Shown: positions 25,947-33,916 of the stretch, one piece after another
Numbering within the stretch: the stretch's first letter is position 1
How the letters are laid out: each line of letters begins with the position of its first letter
Assembly (NCBI RefSeq): GCF_017165765.1
Contig: NZ_JAFGZD010000001.1
Location: 1 to 64,000 of the forward strand
Source: Pseudomonas capsici
GTDB taxonomy: Bacteria > Pseudomonadota > Gammaproteobacteria > Pseudomonadales > Pseudomonadaceae
Length of the DNA stretch: 64,000 nt
Direction of reading: 5' to 3'
Made by a program: the position numbers and the translations under genes
Notes under the pieces: generated by a model
Databases searched by the model: none
What the model was told of the DNA's origin: nothing
Seen by the model: only the letters and a program-made list of their open reading frames with translations

Positions 25947-26873
25947 ATGCAAATCAAATGGCTGGACGATCTTCTGGCGATTGCCGAGTGGAAGAACTTC
26001 TCCCGGGCGGCGGAAGTTCGCTGCGTGACCCAGTCGGCCCTGTCGCGACGCATTCGGTCACTGGAGGAGTGGGTGGGCGTGGAACTGGTCGATCGCGGCA
26101 CTTACCCCGTGCGGCTGACGGCTGCCGGAAGCACGTTCTGTGAAGAGGGCCGTGAAGTGCTGGCAGGCTTGCTGAGACTGCGCTCAACCTTGCGTGAAGT
26201 CGAACGCATGCCCGGGCGCTCCATTCAGGTGACCGCCGGGCACAGTCTGTCGATGACGTTTCTGCCCAAATGGCTCTCGCAGTTTCAGCAACACAACGAG
26301 CAATTCAATGCACGGGTCGTTGCTGCCAACATCCATGACGCCGTGATTGCCCTGGAGGAGGGCAGTTGCGACCTGATGATCGTCTATCACCATCCTCTTG
26401 CGCCGATCCTGCTGAACGCCGAACGTTTCGGCAGCCTGGCGCTGGGGCATGACGCTTTCATCCCCTTGTGTGCCCCGGACAAGAAAGGCCAGCCGCTATA
26501 CCGCCTGCCGGGCAGCACTGCACGACCCGTCCCGCATCTTGCCTATACCGCGACCACTTTCCTTGGGCGCGTCGCCGATATTGTCATCAAGAATGGCCCG
26601 ACGCCCGTCAGGCTCGAGCGCTGCTACGAAGCGGACATGGCCATGCTCCTGATGCGCATGGCCATCGAGGGCTACGGCGTAGCCTGGTTGCCGCAAAGCG
26701 CGGTCGTCGACGAGCTTGAACGAGGATCACTGGTAAGAGCCGGTGGCGAAGAGTGGAGCACACGCCTGGAAATCCGCTCTTACTGCGCGATAGCCAATCA
26801 GAATCCGACCATGCGCAGTCTCTGGAAAACGCTGGAAGGGGCTTCGCGGCATGTGCTGGAGTCTGTGCCTTGA
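25947..26873 (+). CDS. LysR-family transcriptional regulator
   Basis: A 308-residue regulator; residues ~2-62 form the winged helix-turn-helix (WLDDLLAIAEWKNFSRAAEV, then TQSALSRRIRSLEEWVG). The effector domain is in the C-terminal 220 residues. ATG 25947 follows AGGAG. A possible leader hairpin GCGATGA/TCATCGC spans 25900-25934. The divergent position makes it the presumed regulator of the symporter/racemase pair. It ends 10 bases from the convergent bpX6 gene. Confidence 0.84.
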   Translation: MQIKWLDDLLAIAEWKNFSRAAEVRCVTQSALSRRIRSLEEWVGVELVDRGTYPVRLTAAGSTFCEEGREVLAGLLRLRSTLREVERMPGRSIQVTAGHSLSMTFLPKWLSQFQQHNEQFNARVVAANIHDAVIALEEGSCDLMIVYHHPLAPILLNAERFGSLALGHDAFIPLCAPDKKGQPLYRLPGSTARPVPHLAYTATTFLGRVADIVIKNGPTPVRLERCYEADMAMLLMRMAIEGYGVAWLPQSAVVDELERGSLVRAGGEEWSTRLEIRSYCAIANQNPTMRSLWKTLEGASRHVLESVP

Positions 26874-26879
26874 CTCCAG
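26856..26879. terminator. Possible terminator between convergent genes
   Basis: CTGGAGTC (26856-26863) and GACTCCAG (26872-26879) form a perfect 8-bp stem with an eight-base loop that overlaps the stop codon of the LysR gene. Only a short TGTTT follows on the plus strand, so termination strength is uncertain. Confidence 0.4.
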
Positions 26880-26883
26880 TGTT

Positions 26884-29754
26884 TCACACGATACTGAGCC
26901 CGCGAGGCCTTGCGTCTTCAACATTCAGACAGAACAACCGGCCCTGGGCATCGAAGGCTGTCCACTGCCCGGCGATGCAATTCACTCTGATATGTTCGCG
27001 TCCGGGCCAGTCGATGCACGCGTAGGTGCAGTCGTCGGTGCGTCTGAAAAAACGCAGTTGCTGATTGCCATTGCTGGTCGCGTAAGCCACCACCATCCAT
27101 TCGCTACCCAGGTAGATACAGGGGCAGTCGATGGCGTTGCGGTCCAGCCCCGGCAAGCTGTATCCCGCGCACCGGCCGCTGTGTTCGATCATGATGACCG
27201 GCTCGGGGGCTTCATGACCGTTGAGCCAGTATTCTATAGGTTCGCCAGCCAGCCCGAAGGTAAGTGCCGAATCTTCACGCAGGTTCAGAGGCAATTCGTC
27301 ACGCGCTTGCAAGCGGCGACCCGGAAGCTGATAGCGCCAGCATTGCAGATTGCCGCCTGGGTCGCTCAGCAATAGATGTTCGCTACTGGCATTGGCATAG
27401 ACCCCGACCACCGTTCCCGGCAGATTGTCTATGTGCCAGAGGGTGCCAAAGCCAGGAGAGGTATCGACCACGCGCACATGATTGCCTTTGCCGATGGTCC
27501 AGCCGATCCCGTCGAACTGCCGGGCAAAGTCATCCATTGCCAGCATTCCCAGGTCTTGTACCGTTCTGTTCACAAGGTCCAGTTTGCTGACGCGCCACAG
27601 TTCACCTCGACGAATCACGGCCAAAGCCACTTGTCTGCTCTCGGCCAGGACCAGGCGCTGGGTGGGGACCGCGAAATGGCACAGAGTGCGTCCCTGTGCA
27701 TCGAGTATCAGGACGCCACTTTCGCCCAATGCAATCAGGCTGCGCAGATCGTCCAGAGGCACAGCATCAACGATGTCTCTGACACCCGGTGCAGGCGCTT
27801 GCCAGTGGTAAATGTCCGGCGCTTCCCGCAAAGGCAAGCAAGGCAAGGGTTTAAAGCCCAGTTTGGGCATGTCGGCTTGCAGCAAAGGATCATTGCTCAG
27901 TTTTGCCAACTGTTGCAGGCCGGCAGCGTCCAGTTGCTGATCGGCTGCGATTGCACTTGTGAAGATGGCTGCGAGCCAGGCGCAGGTTTTTGTGTGCTTG
28001 CGGTTGGCGATGAGGGCCCGGGCGATGGCCAGGCGCTCGGGCTTGCGGACCGGGTCATTGCGTAATTCTGTCAGGTAGGGCTCATAAGCCTGCAGGGTAT
28101 CGGGCAGAAGCATGGCCCTTTTTACCAGTGCTTCGGCTGCCAGTTTTTCTCCGCCAGCCTCGGCATTCAAAAGCCATTGAGCGGCTCGTGGGCGCTCATG
28201 AGTCAGGCTCCAGATCACATCTACCGCTTTTATCCATTCACCCTTGTCTGCCAGCGTATCTGCCCACTCCAGACGCAAGCGTTGTGCATGTTCCGGCCAT
28301 TTGCTTTCCATGGATGTCACAGCCGCTTCGAATGCATTGTCGCGCCGGGCTACCTGAATTGCCCGTTGCCAGTCATCAGCCAGACAGAGTTGGCGCACTA
28401 TGGTTGCCGCGGGCATGTCCCATGCCAGTGCCAGCTCGGCGCTTTGTCTGTGGCGCTTGTGACGTTCCAGGTAGTCGAGGGCTTCCTCATATGCCTTGAG
28501 CAGTTCGGCCAGGACAAACACCGCTTCGTCGATGCGGCCTTCTCGGTCCAGTTTCTCGAAGCTGGCGCGGTAGGTCTTGCGCAGCAGGTCTTGAAAGTCT
28601 GTTGGAGACTCGATGGATACTCCTGTTTCCTGCTGTTGCCCAAGCTTCAGATCGGCACGAGGTTTGGGTGTGGCAAAGGACTGTTTACCCTCGCCTGCAT
28701 CGCTGTTCAGAGGGATTGCATGGCGCAGTGCTTCATTCAGGTTGCCTTCTTCAAACATGTCGAGCATGCGCTGCAGATAATCGGCCTGGCGTTTGCCAAA
28801 CAACAGATTGAGACGCGATGCGTTAGTCAGGCGTGTCAGCCATTTATCGACAAAACTGGGCATAAAGCGGCGTTTCTTGCGTCGTGCCGGGATATCCGAA
28901 GAAGCATGCCTTGCAACTGTCGAAGGTGTCGCCGATGCCCGGCTGGAGGTCGTCTGGCCAGGACGCTGCAATAAACCGGATTGCATCAGCCAGCGCCCCA
29001 TGAAGAACCCCGACACCACCAGGGCAATCAGCATCATGTAGTTGCTTGCTGTCGAGTGATCGGTTGAGGCCGCCGGAGCGAGGTCCCGGATCTTTGCAGT
29101 GCTGTCTGCGGCATCCGGCAGCAGGTTGAACAAGGCCACAGCCACGGTCAGCCCCAGGACTGTTTTCAATGCGGTGCCGACGATTGGCCCGTAAGTCCTG
29201 GCATGGCCGCCGCCGGTTCGCATAGCCTCCATGATTTCGTCTCGCTCACCCGGTGGCGCGCCGACGGTATTGCCCAGAAGCTCCCGAATATCAGGGGACG
29301 CATTCAGCGATGGCATTACGGGGGCGGGCAAGACAGCACTGCAATCGTAAGTGTCGAGCAGGGTGTAGGCGTTGATATCCAGCCACTGGCCGGGCTGGAT
29401 TGCCGTCGCATCTTTAAAGTCCAGGGCTTCGACTTGCGAGTTGCGCACCAGCCAAAGATCGGCCATCGGCAGGTGTGTGTATTCAGGCTTCTGTAAAGGT
29501 GCCGAGCACAGGGTCCGGTTTATCAGCACCAGAGGCCAGCCCAGCAACTGTTCGCATTGCAAGCGTTGTGGCTCGCTCCAGCGGAGCAGGTCGCCTTGCT
29601 CGAAACGCCAGGCACTGGCCCCTGGCAGCCAATAGGTCAGCAGCAGTTGTCTTCGTTCTGCTTCGTCAAAACGTTCTGCCGGAAACCACAGCCCTGCGAC
29701 CGCCTGCTGTCCCCGTAATACCGGTTGGTGTATCCCGCTGGCAATGTCGCTCAT
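26884..29754 (-). CDS. bpX6-type protein of MoxR-vWA-beta-propeller ternary system
   Basis: A 956-residue protein starting at ATG 29754, four bases inside the end of the upstream gene. Residues ~1-180 form a soluble N-terminal module (GLWFPAERFDEAERRQLLLT). Two membrane segments follow at ~191-213 (IVGTALKTVLGLTVAVALFN) and ~239-257 (MMLIALVVSGFFMGRWLM), then a basic linker, an alpha-helical repeat region (~330-640, with FEKLDREGRIDEAVFVLAEL) and a C-terminal beta-propeller-like part (~660-956). I assign it to the bpX6-containing partner of MoxR/vWA/propeller systems described by computational analysis of conflict systems. The membrane anchor suggests the complex works at the inner membrane. 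Assignment rests on architecture and neighbours. Confidence 0.68.
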   Translation of the reverse strand: MSDIASGIHQPVLRGQQAVAGLWFPAERFDEAERRQLLLTYWLPGASAWRFEQGDLLRWSEPQRLQCEQLLGWPLVLINRTLCSAPLQKPEYTHLPMADLWLVRNSQVEALDFKDATAIQPGQWLDINAYTLLDTYDCSAVLPAPVMPSLNASPDIRELLGNTVGAPPGERDEIMEAMRTGGGHARTYGPIVGTALKTVLGLTVAVALFNLLPDAADSTAKIRDLAPAASTDHSTASNYMMLIALVVSGFFMGRWLMQSGLLQRPGQTTSSRASATPSTVARHASSDIPARRKKRRFMPSFVDKWLTRLTNASRLNLLFGKRQADYLQRMLDMFEEGNLNEALRHAIPLNSDAGEGKQSFATPKPRADLKLGQQQETGVSIESPTDFQDLLRKTYRASFEKLDREGRIDEAVFVLAELLKAYEEALDYLERHKRHRQSAELALAWDMPAATIVRQLCLADDWQRAIQVARRDNAFEAAVTSMESKWPEHAQRLRLEWADTLADKGEWIKAVDVIWSLTHERPRAAQWLLNAEAGGEKLAAEALVKRAMLLPDTLQAYEPYLTELRNDPVRKPERLAIARALIANRKHTKTCAWLAAIFTSAIAADQQLDAAGLQQLAKLSNDPLLQADMPKLGFKPLPCLPLREAPDIYHWQAPAPGVRDIVDAVPLDDLRSLIALGESGVLILDAQGRTLCHFAVPTQRLVLAESRQVALAVIRRGELWRVSKLDLVNRTVQDLGMLAMDDFARQFDGIGWTIGKGNHVRVVDTSPGFGTLWHIDNLPGTVVGVYANASSEHLLLSDPGGNLQCWRYQLPGRRLQARDELPLNLREDSALTFGLAGEPIEYWLNGHEAPEPVIMIEHSGRCAGYSLPGLDRNAIDCPCIYLGSEWMVVAYATSNGNQQLRFFRRTDDCTYACIDWPGREHIRVNCIAGQWTAFDAQGRLFCLNVEDARPRGLSIV

Positions 29755-31547
29755 GAGGCCGTTTCCTGGCTGCTGACACCGTTGCATATGACCTGTAGCC
29801 GCATCGCGTTCTCTCGTACGGAAAACACCAGCAGCTCGCGGGTTTCGGTCAGTACCGCAAGCAGGCCGCTGACCGGGCAAAAGGTCTGGCGCACGATTGG
29901 GGTCGAGGTCGTGAACAGCGCCTGGATCTGATGTTCCCGGTAAAGGCTGACGGTCGTTTTCCCTGCGCTTATCAAGACCAGGCTCCAGTGATCGTTGGCT
30001 GTGTCATGTAGCAGACCGACAGGCTGGTGGCCTGAGTTCAGGCTGACGATTTCCGTATGCAGCGGATCTGCCGCGCAACTGTGAACATGCCAGGCACCGT
30101 CGGTGGTGTGATAAACCGCGCAGGGTACAAAAGATCTGCGTCGTTTTGGCGAGCCTGCGAACAGAACCTGAGTCGCATCGGCTGCCGGACCTGGTACCAG
30201 TCGACTGTTGTCGATACCCCGACTGTTTCGGGTCTTGAGGAATAACCGTCCGCACTCGTTTTTCAGATAGGCAAGTGCTTCCTGTCCAACACGGGCCAGA
30301 CCAATGACCTTTTGCTCCACAGGTTTCAGCCTGCTTTCCCCTGTCTGGTCGCGCTCCCAGTAAATCAGTTTGCCCTGCTTGTCGAGGCAATAGAGTTGCC
30401 CCGGCGTCCTTTGCAGCCAGACACAGGGCTGCAACGTCGCTGTGCCCGTGGGAATCAGAAAGGTTTCACGCAATGGCTGCTTCATGCTCTGAAAGGACGC
30501 CATTTTCCAGAAGTGCAGGTTTGCAGCATTTGAAAGGACCGTCGCAAGCTGGTTGCCGACAAAGCAGGCGGCTACAGGTTTGAGTCCTGCAGGCCATAAC
30601 TGCCGATGGCCTGACTGCGCTTTCTTCTGATTCATTTGCGGTACGTGAAACACCAGGGAGCCTGGCTCGTCCAGCAACATCAACGCCACATGGCTGCCTG
30701 AGGGTGAAATGACGGGAGGGCAGGTCAGTGCCACGCGCGCGCCTTTGTCCGGAGCGCGTGCAGTGGAGGACCGTGTTTCAAACTGCCCTTTGAGTAATTT
30801 CTGCCCGGCAGTCTGGTTGGGCATTGGAAGGATTACACGCCGGTGGTTCCGGCTGTAGAGATCGAACTGTATTCCCGTGCCATCCAGTGTTCGCTGCAGG
30901 TGTACTCGATGGGTAAATGCGGGAAGTACGGCTTGCCGGTCATGCCATAAGCCAACGGCCCAGCATTCCCCAGGTGTCTGAGGCTGCTCACCCAGCCAGT
31001 CTCTCCATTGTTCCCACTGCTGTGCAGTTGCGGGCGAGTTGGTGCGGGCCTGGAGCATGTTCTGCAGTGAACTGGCCGCTGTCAGGCTGGCCAGTTTTCC
31101 GGGTTTTTGCACGATTCCCCATTTCAGTTCTCCTCCGGCAGCCTGAGCCCTGCGCGCCAGAAGAATCATCAGGGCCAGGTGTACCAGACGTGGAGCGCCC
31201 CATTGCAGCGGGCCTGCATCGAACAGCACCACCACTTGCCGATTGGCTTTGCGGGCTCGTTGCTCCGGTGCCAGAAACAGATGCTCTCCGGTAGAGGCAC
31301 GGCGCAGAAACTCCTCGGGAAGCTCATCTGCCAATAGCCATTCGCTGGTCAGCAGTCGCTCATAGGGGCCGCGTCGTTGCAGATCAGCCAGACCTTCGAG
31401 ATCTGGCGTGCCGCCTGCCTGTACCCCACGCAAAGGACCCAGTAGCGGGTTTACGCGCCCCAGAATGTCACTGAAACCGGGCCACAGATCCGGCGAAAAC
31501 CACTCCAGCCACTCACGCCAGGGTTGTAGTGCGTCAGGTATCTGCAT
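29751..31547 (-). CDS. vWA-like plus beta-propeller protein of the MoxR ternary system
   Basis: A 598-residue protein; the ATG at 31547 overlaps the preceding gene by 14 bases, and reading further upstream gives only shadow sequence. Residues ~100-270 look like a von Willebrand A domain whose first strand is RQVVVLFDAGPLQWG. The usual MIDAS DxSxS is DAGPL here, so metal binding is probably lost. From ~290 on, repeated beta-rich segments (for example GSHVALMLLDEPGSLVFHVP) suggest a beta-propeller. In MoxR/vWA pairs the AAA+ ATPase acts on or through the vWA partner. A role as sensor/scaffold in the ternary complex is inferred. Confidence 0.65.
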   Translation of the reverse strand: MQIPDALQPWREWLEWFSPDLWPGFSDILGRVNPLLGPLRGVQAGGTPDLEGLADLQRRGPYERLLTSEWLLADELPEEFLRRASTGEHLFLAPEQRARKANRQVVVLFDAGPLQWGAPRLVHLALMILLARRAQAAGGELKWGIVQKPGKLASLTAASSLQNMLQARTNSPATAQQWEQWRDWLGEQPQTPGECWAVGLWHDRQAVLPAFTHRVHLQRTLDGTGIQFDLYSRNHRRVILPMPNQTAGQKLLKGQFETRSSTARAPDKGARVALTCPPVISPSGSHVALMLLDEPGSLVFHVPQMNQKKAQSGHRQLWPAGLKPVAACFVGNQLATVLSNAANLHFWKMASFQSMKQPLRETFLIPTGTATLQPCVWLQRTPGQLYCLDKQGKLIYWERDQTGESRLKPVEQKVIGLARVGQEALAYLKNECGRLFLKTRNSRGIDNSRLVPGPAADATQVLFAGSPKRRRSFVPCAVYHTTDGAWHVHSCAADPLHTEIVSLNSGHQPVGLLHDTANDHWSLVLISAGKTTVSLYREHQIQALFTTSTPIVRQTFCPVSGLLAVLTETRELLVFSVRENAMRLQVICNGVSSQETAS

Positions 31548-31983
31548 GGTTTCCCCACAGGCTCTGGATTCGCGGCAGATGGTGTTCCAGGTCAAGGGGC
31601 AGTTGCCGGTCCAGCGCAATGACCAGCGTCGGCTCATGCCACAGCAGCAAGGGCTGACGGTCATAGCGCGCAGCAAGGGCCTGCAACAGCAATTCGGCGC
31701 TGACATCCGGCTGCCAGCGGGTCGGTAGCCACAGACCCGAAGCCTGAGCATCGGGAGCTGCGTACTCGATGCCTTCAACCCAAGGCAGATCGGAGGTTTC
31801 TCCGGTCACGATCAGCAAATCATGACTGGCTGTGGCATGCAGCCGATTGCGCTGCCCGGTATGCAATTGTTCAAGGCGCTTGTGTAAACGTCTGGCGACC
31901 TCTCCCCATGCAACCGCTGCACGAGGCTCCACAGTCGCAACCCGAGGTTTCCATGCCCATGGTTGCAGAGGCATGTTGCTCAC
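31534..31983 (-). CDS. Small bpX-family component of the MoxR ternary system
   Basis: A 149-residue protein between the MoxR and vWA genes, overlapping both (four and 14 bases). It is tryptophan-rich, without signal peptide or membrane segment; it contains QPWAWKPRVATVEPRAAVAW at the start and LLLWHEPTLVIALDRQLPLD near the end. No catalytic motif is visible. Its position matches the small accessory bpX subunits (bpX5-like, not certain) of MoxR-vWA-beta-propeller systems, which probably act as adaptors. Tight translational coupling argues for a stoichiometric complex. Confidence 0.55.
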   Translation of the reverse strand: MSNMPLQPWAWKPRVATVEPRAAVAWGEVARRLHKRLEQLHTGQRNRLHATASHDLLIVTGETSDLPWVEGIEYAAPDAQASGLWLPTRWQPDVSAELLLQALAARYDRQPLLLWHEPTLVIALDRQLPLDLEHHLPRIQSLWGNHADT

Positions 31984-33101
31984 GGTGCGAAAGACGTATG
32001 GCCAGCCAGACGGCTGCGCAAGGTCTGAAGTTCTTCGGGCAAGTTGTCGCCAGTAAAGTTGGCATCGATTTCACGCAGCAGGCTTTCACGCTCGGCGGCT
32101 ACTGCAGAGGCTTCTTTGCTCAGGCAGTCGGTCGCGGCTTCGATGAGACGGCTCAAGCGTGACAGTGGCTGCAAGGTTGCTTCTTCCACGGCGCTGAACA
32201 AGTGACTGCTGGCCGATATCGCAAACAGTGCACGCAGAACCTCACGGCCATGTTGCTGCGCCTCCCGGGTAGGCAGCACATACAGCAAGGGCCACAGATC
32301 GGCTTCACTGGCCTGGCTTCTGCCGTTCAATGCCGCGGCGGCCGCGATCAGTCGCTGCGATTTGACGATTCGGCGGTCCGATAGCTGCAGACCCGCTTCG
32401 CGCAGGCTGCGAATGGCGCTGGCGAGGGCAGGGCGTACCTCGTTCAAATCAACGTCACAAGCCGCCTGCGCGAGTACATCGAGCTGGCTCAGATTCAGAA
32501 GTTGTTCGATCGGCCGTCGCTCGGATTGCCAGCCACCGGCAAGCATTGCTTCAAGCTGATGATCCGGGACCGAATCGACAAACAGATGCAGCAGGAATCG
32601 ATCCCCGAATGCGGCAAGACCTTCATCGTCCGGCAGCCCGTTGGCAGCCCCGACGCATACCCGCAAGGGGCAATCGATGCGGGTATGGCCCCGTCGAAAG
32701 CGTCGTTCGTTGAGGACGCCCAGCAAGGTGTTGAGAATGGCGGTGGAGCCGAGGAAAACTTCATCGAGAAAGACGATATCGGCCTCGGGCAACATCCCGG
32801 TGGTATCGGTTTCGACACGACCTTCGCGCAGCTTCTGCAAATCTACCGAGCCGAACAGTTCGGAAGGCTCCGTGAAGCGCCCCAGCAGGTATTCGAAATA
32901 GCGACCGCCCATGGCTTGTGCGACTCGACGCACCACCGCGCTTTTGGCTGTACCCGGTGGCCCGACAATCAGGATGTGCTCCTGAGCGACCGCTGCCAGT
33001 ACGATCAGCTCTGCCAACTGCTCACGACCGACCAGCCCCTCAGTAGCCACTTTCACTGCCGCACGCACCTGAAGGATCGCTTCCTGCAACAAGACGCTCA
33101 T
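31980..33101 (-). CDS. MoxR-family AAA+ ATPase of the ternary system
   Basis: A 373-residue ATPase of the MoxR/RavA class. Walker A is GPPGTAKS (residues 47-54), Walker B is IVFLDEVF (109-116) with the acidic pair D113/E114, and the helix-2 insert and sensor-1 region (NTLLGVLNERRF, VCVGAANGLP) are in order. The C-terminal lid includes LQLSDRRIVKSQRLIAAAA, as in RavA. MoxR ATPases remodel partners that contain vWA domains. It is the first gene of a four-gene overlapping operon; ATG 33101 follows AGGAAAC. Confidence 0.87.
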   Translation of the reverse strand: MSVLLQEAILQVRAAVKVATEGLVGREQLAELIVLAAVAQEHILIVGPPGTAKSAVVRRVAQAMGGRYFEYLLGRFTEPSELFGSVDLQKLREGRVETDTTGMLPEADIVFLDEVFLGSTAILNTLLGVLNERRFRRGHTRIDCPLRVCVGAANGLPDDEGLAAFGDRFLLHLFVDSVPDHQLEAMLAGGWQSERRPIEQLLNLSQLDVLAQAACDVDLNEVRPALASAIRSLREAGLQLSDRRIVKSQRLIAAAAALNGRSQASEADLWPLLYVLPTREAQQHGREVLRALFAISASSHLFSAVEEATLQPLSRLSRLIEAATDCLSKEASAVAAERESLLREIDANFTGDNLPEELQTLRSRLAGHTSFAP

Positions 33102-33181
33102 GGAAAAATGTTTCCTGATTATTCAAGCGGGCAAGCCTGCCCGAAAAGAAAGCCATGGGCAAATATCTGTTCAGGGCTTTT

Positions 33182-33228
33182 TCGCGGATAAGTCCGCTCC
33201 TTGGCCTCAGGAGCGGATTTATCCGCGA
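33182..33228. repeat. REP-like palindrome upstream of the MoxR operon
   Basis: TCGCGGATAAGTCCGCTCCT (33182-33201) and AGGAGCGGATTTATCCGCGA (33209-33228) form a 20-bp stem with one mismatch and a seven-base loop; TTTTT follows on the plus strand. It separates the end of the heme oxygenase gene from the MoxR promoter and is probably both REP and terminator. A shorter hairpin, CGGGCA-AGCC-TGCCCG, is at 33128-33143. Confidence 0.6.
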
Positions 33229-33237
33229 GGGCGTTTT

Positions 33238-33831
33238 TCAAACTGCCGAGCCATACACTCGATGCAGTTGAGCACGATAGAAATCGAACGCCGCCCGTGC
33301 TCCGGCAATCACTTCCTTGTCCTGTTCTTCGCTCAGCTCCAGTGCATCGAGTTGCTGGACGAAGGCGCGCCAGTGCAGGGCGCGACCGTCTTCGTGGGCG
33401 GCCAGGTGGCGGGCGCCGTGGGTTTCGTTGAGGTCGAGCTGGCGGGTGTGTTTGAACAGGATCGCTGCGCCCAGGTTGGAGCCTTCGCTGCAATACAGCC
33501 AGCCCAGCGCCTGGTAGGCCGAGCCGATGGAGGCGGGTGTCGGGGTTTGTGGCGCAGGGATTTTCAGGTCGTTCAGATCGGCTTCGACGGCGGGAAAGCG
33601 GTCGAGCTGGCTCAGGCCCGGGAGCAGTTCGTTCAGGCTTTCATTGAGATAGACCGGTTGCAGCGCACCATGAAAGCCATGTTGCAGACGCAGAAAGTTG
33701 CCGTAGCTTTCAATGCTCTGGAACGGCTCGTTGCGCATCACCAGATCGTTGATGTTGTCGTGTTCGGTGTGAGTACCGGCTTTCAATCGTTTGGCGCGTG
33801 ATAGCGGTTCTGCAAGGGGGGCGGTGGACAT
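33238..33831 (-). CDS. hemO: Biliverdin-producing heme oxygenase (HemO/PigA type)
   Basis: A 197-residue all-helical cytoplasmic enzyme that opens heme to biliverdin, CO and free iron. The proximal heme ligand is probably H24 (in HTEHDNINDL), and the distal helix glycines are in LGWLYCSEGSNLGAAILFKH, which resembles Pseudomonas HemO closely. The length is normal. No bacteriophytochrome gene is near, so a heme-iron role is more likely than pigment supply. A TTAAG-N5-TTAAG box lies 69 bases upstream, the same box as before flp, tadG and the response regulator, so it probably belongs to that regulon. Confidence 0.87.
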   Translation of the reverse strand: MSTAPLAEPLSRAKRLKAGTHTEHDNINDLVMRNEPFQSIESYGNFLRLQHGFHGALQPVYLNESLNELLPGLSQLDRFPAVEADLNDLKIPAPQTPTPASIGSAYQALGWLYCSEGSNLGAAILFKHTRQLDLNETHGARHLAAHEDGRALHWRAFVQQLDALELSEEQDKEVIAGARAAFDFYRAQLHRVYGSAV

Positions 33832-33900
33832 GGCGGACTCCAGCGGGAAAGTAGAGCAGCACGATAAAGTCCGCTTCAGGTGCCAACAATCGCGGGTCCA

Positions 33901-33915
33901 TTAAGAGTTGTTAAG
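33901..33915. promoter_or_regulatory. TTAAG-N5-TTAAG box upstream of heme oxygenase
   Basis: TTAAG-AGTTG-TTAAG: two half-sites ten bases apart, as bound by OmpR/PmrA-type response regulators. It lies between the stop of the M50/HlyD gene and the heme oxygenase start (33831). On the minus strand it reads CTTAA-N5-CTTAATGG, as at the tadG copy. Confidence 0.6.
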
Positions 33916-33916
33916 G

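Noticed and set aside
33238..33831. BphO, the heme oxygenase partner of a bacteriophytochrome
   Set aside because: No bacteriophytochrome gene is adjacent, and the sequence around GWLYCSEGSNLGAAILFKH resembles HemO/PigA.
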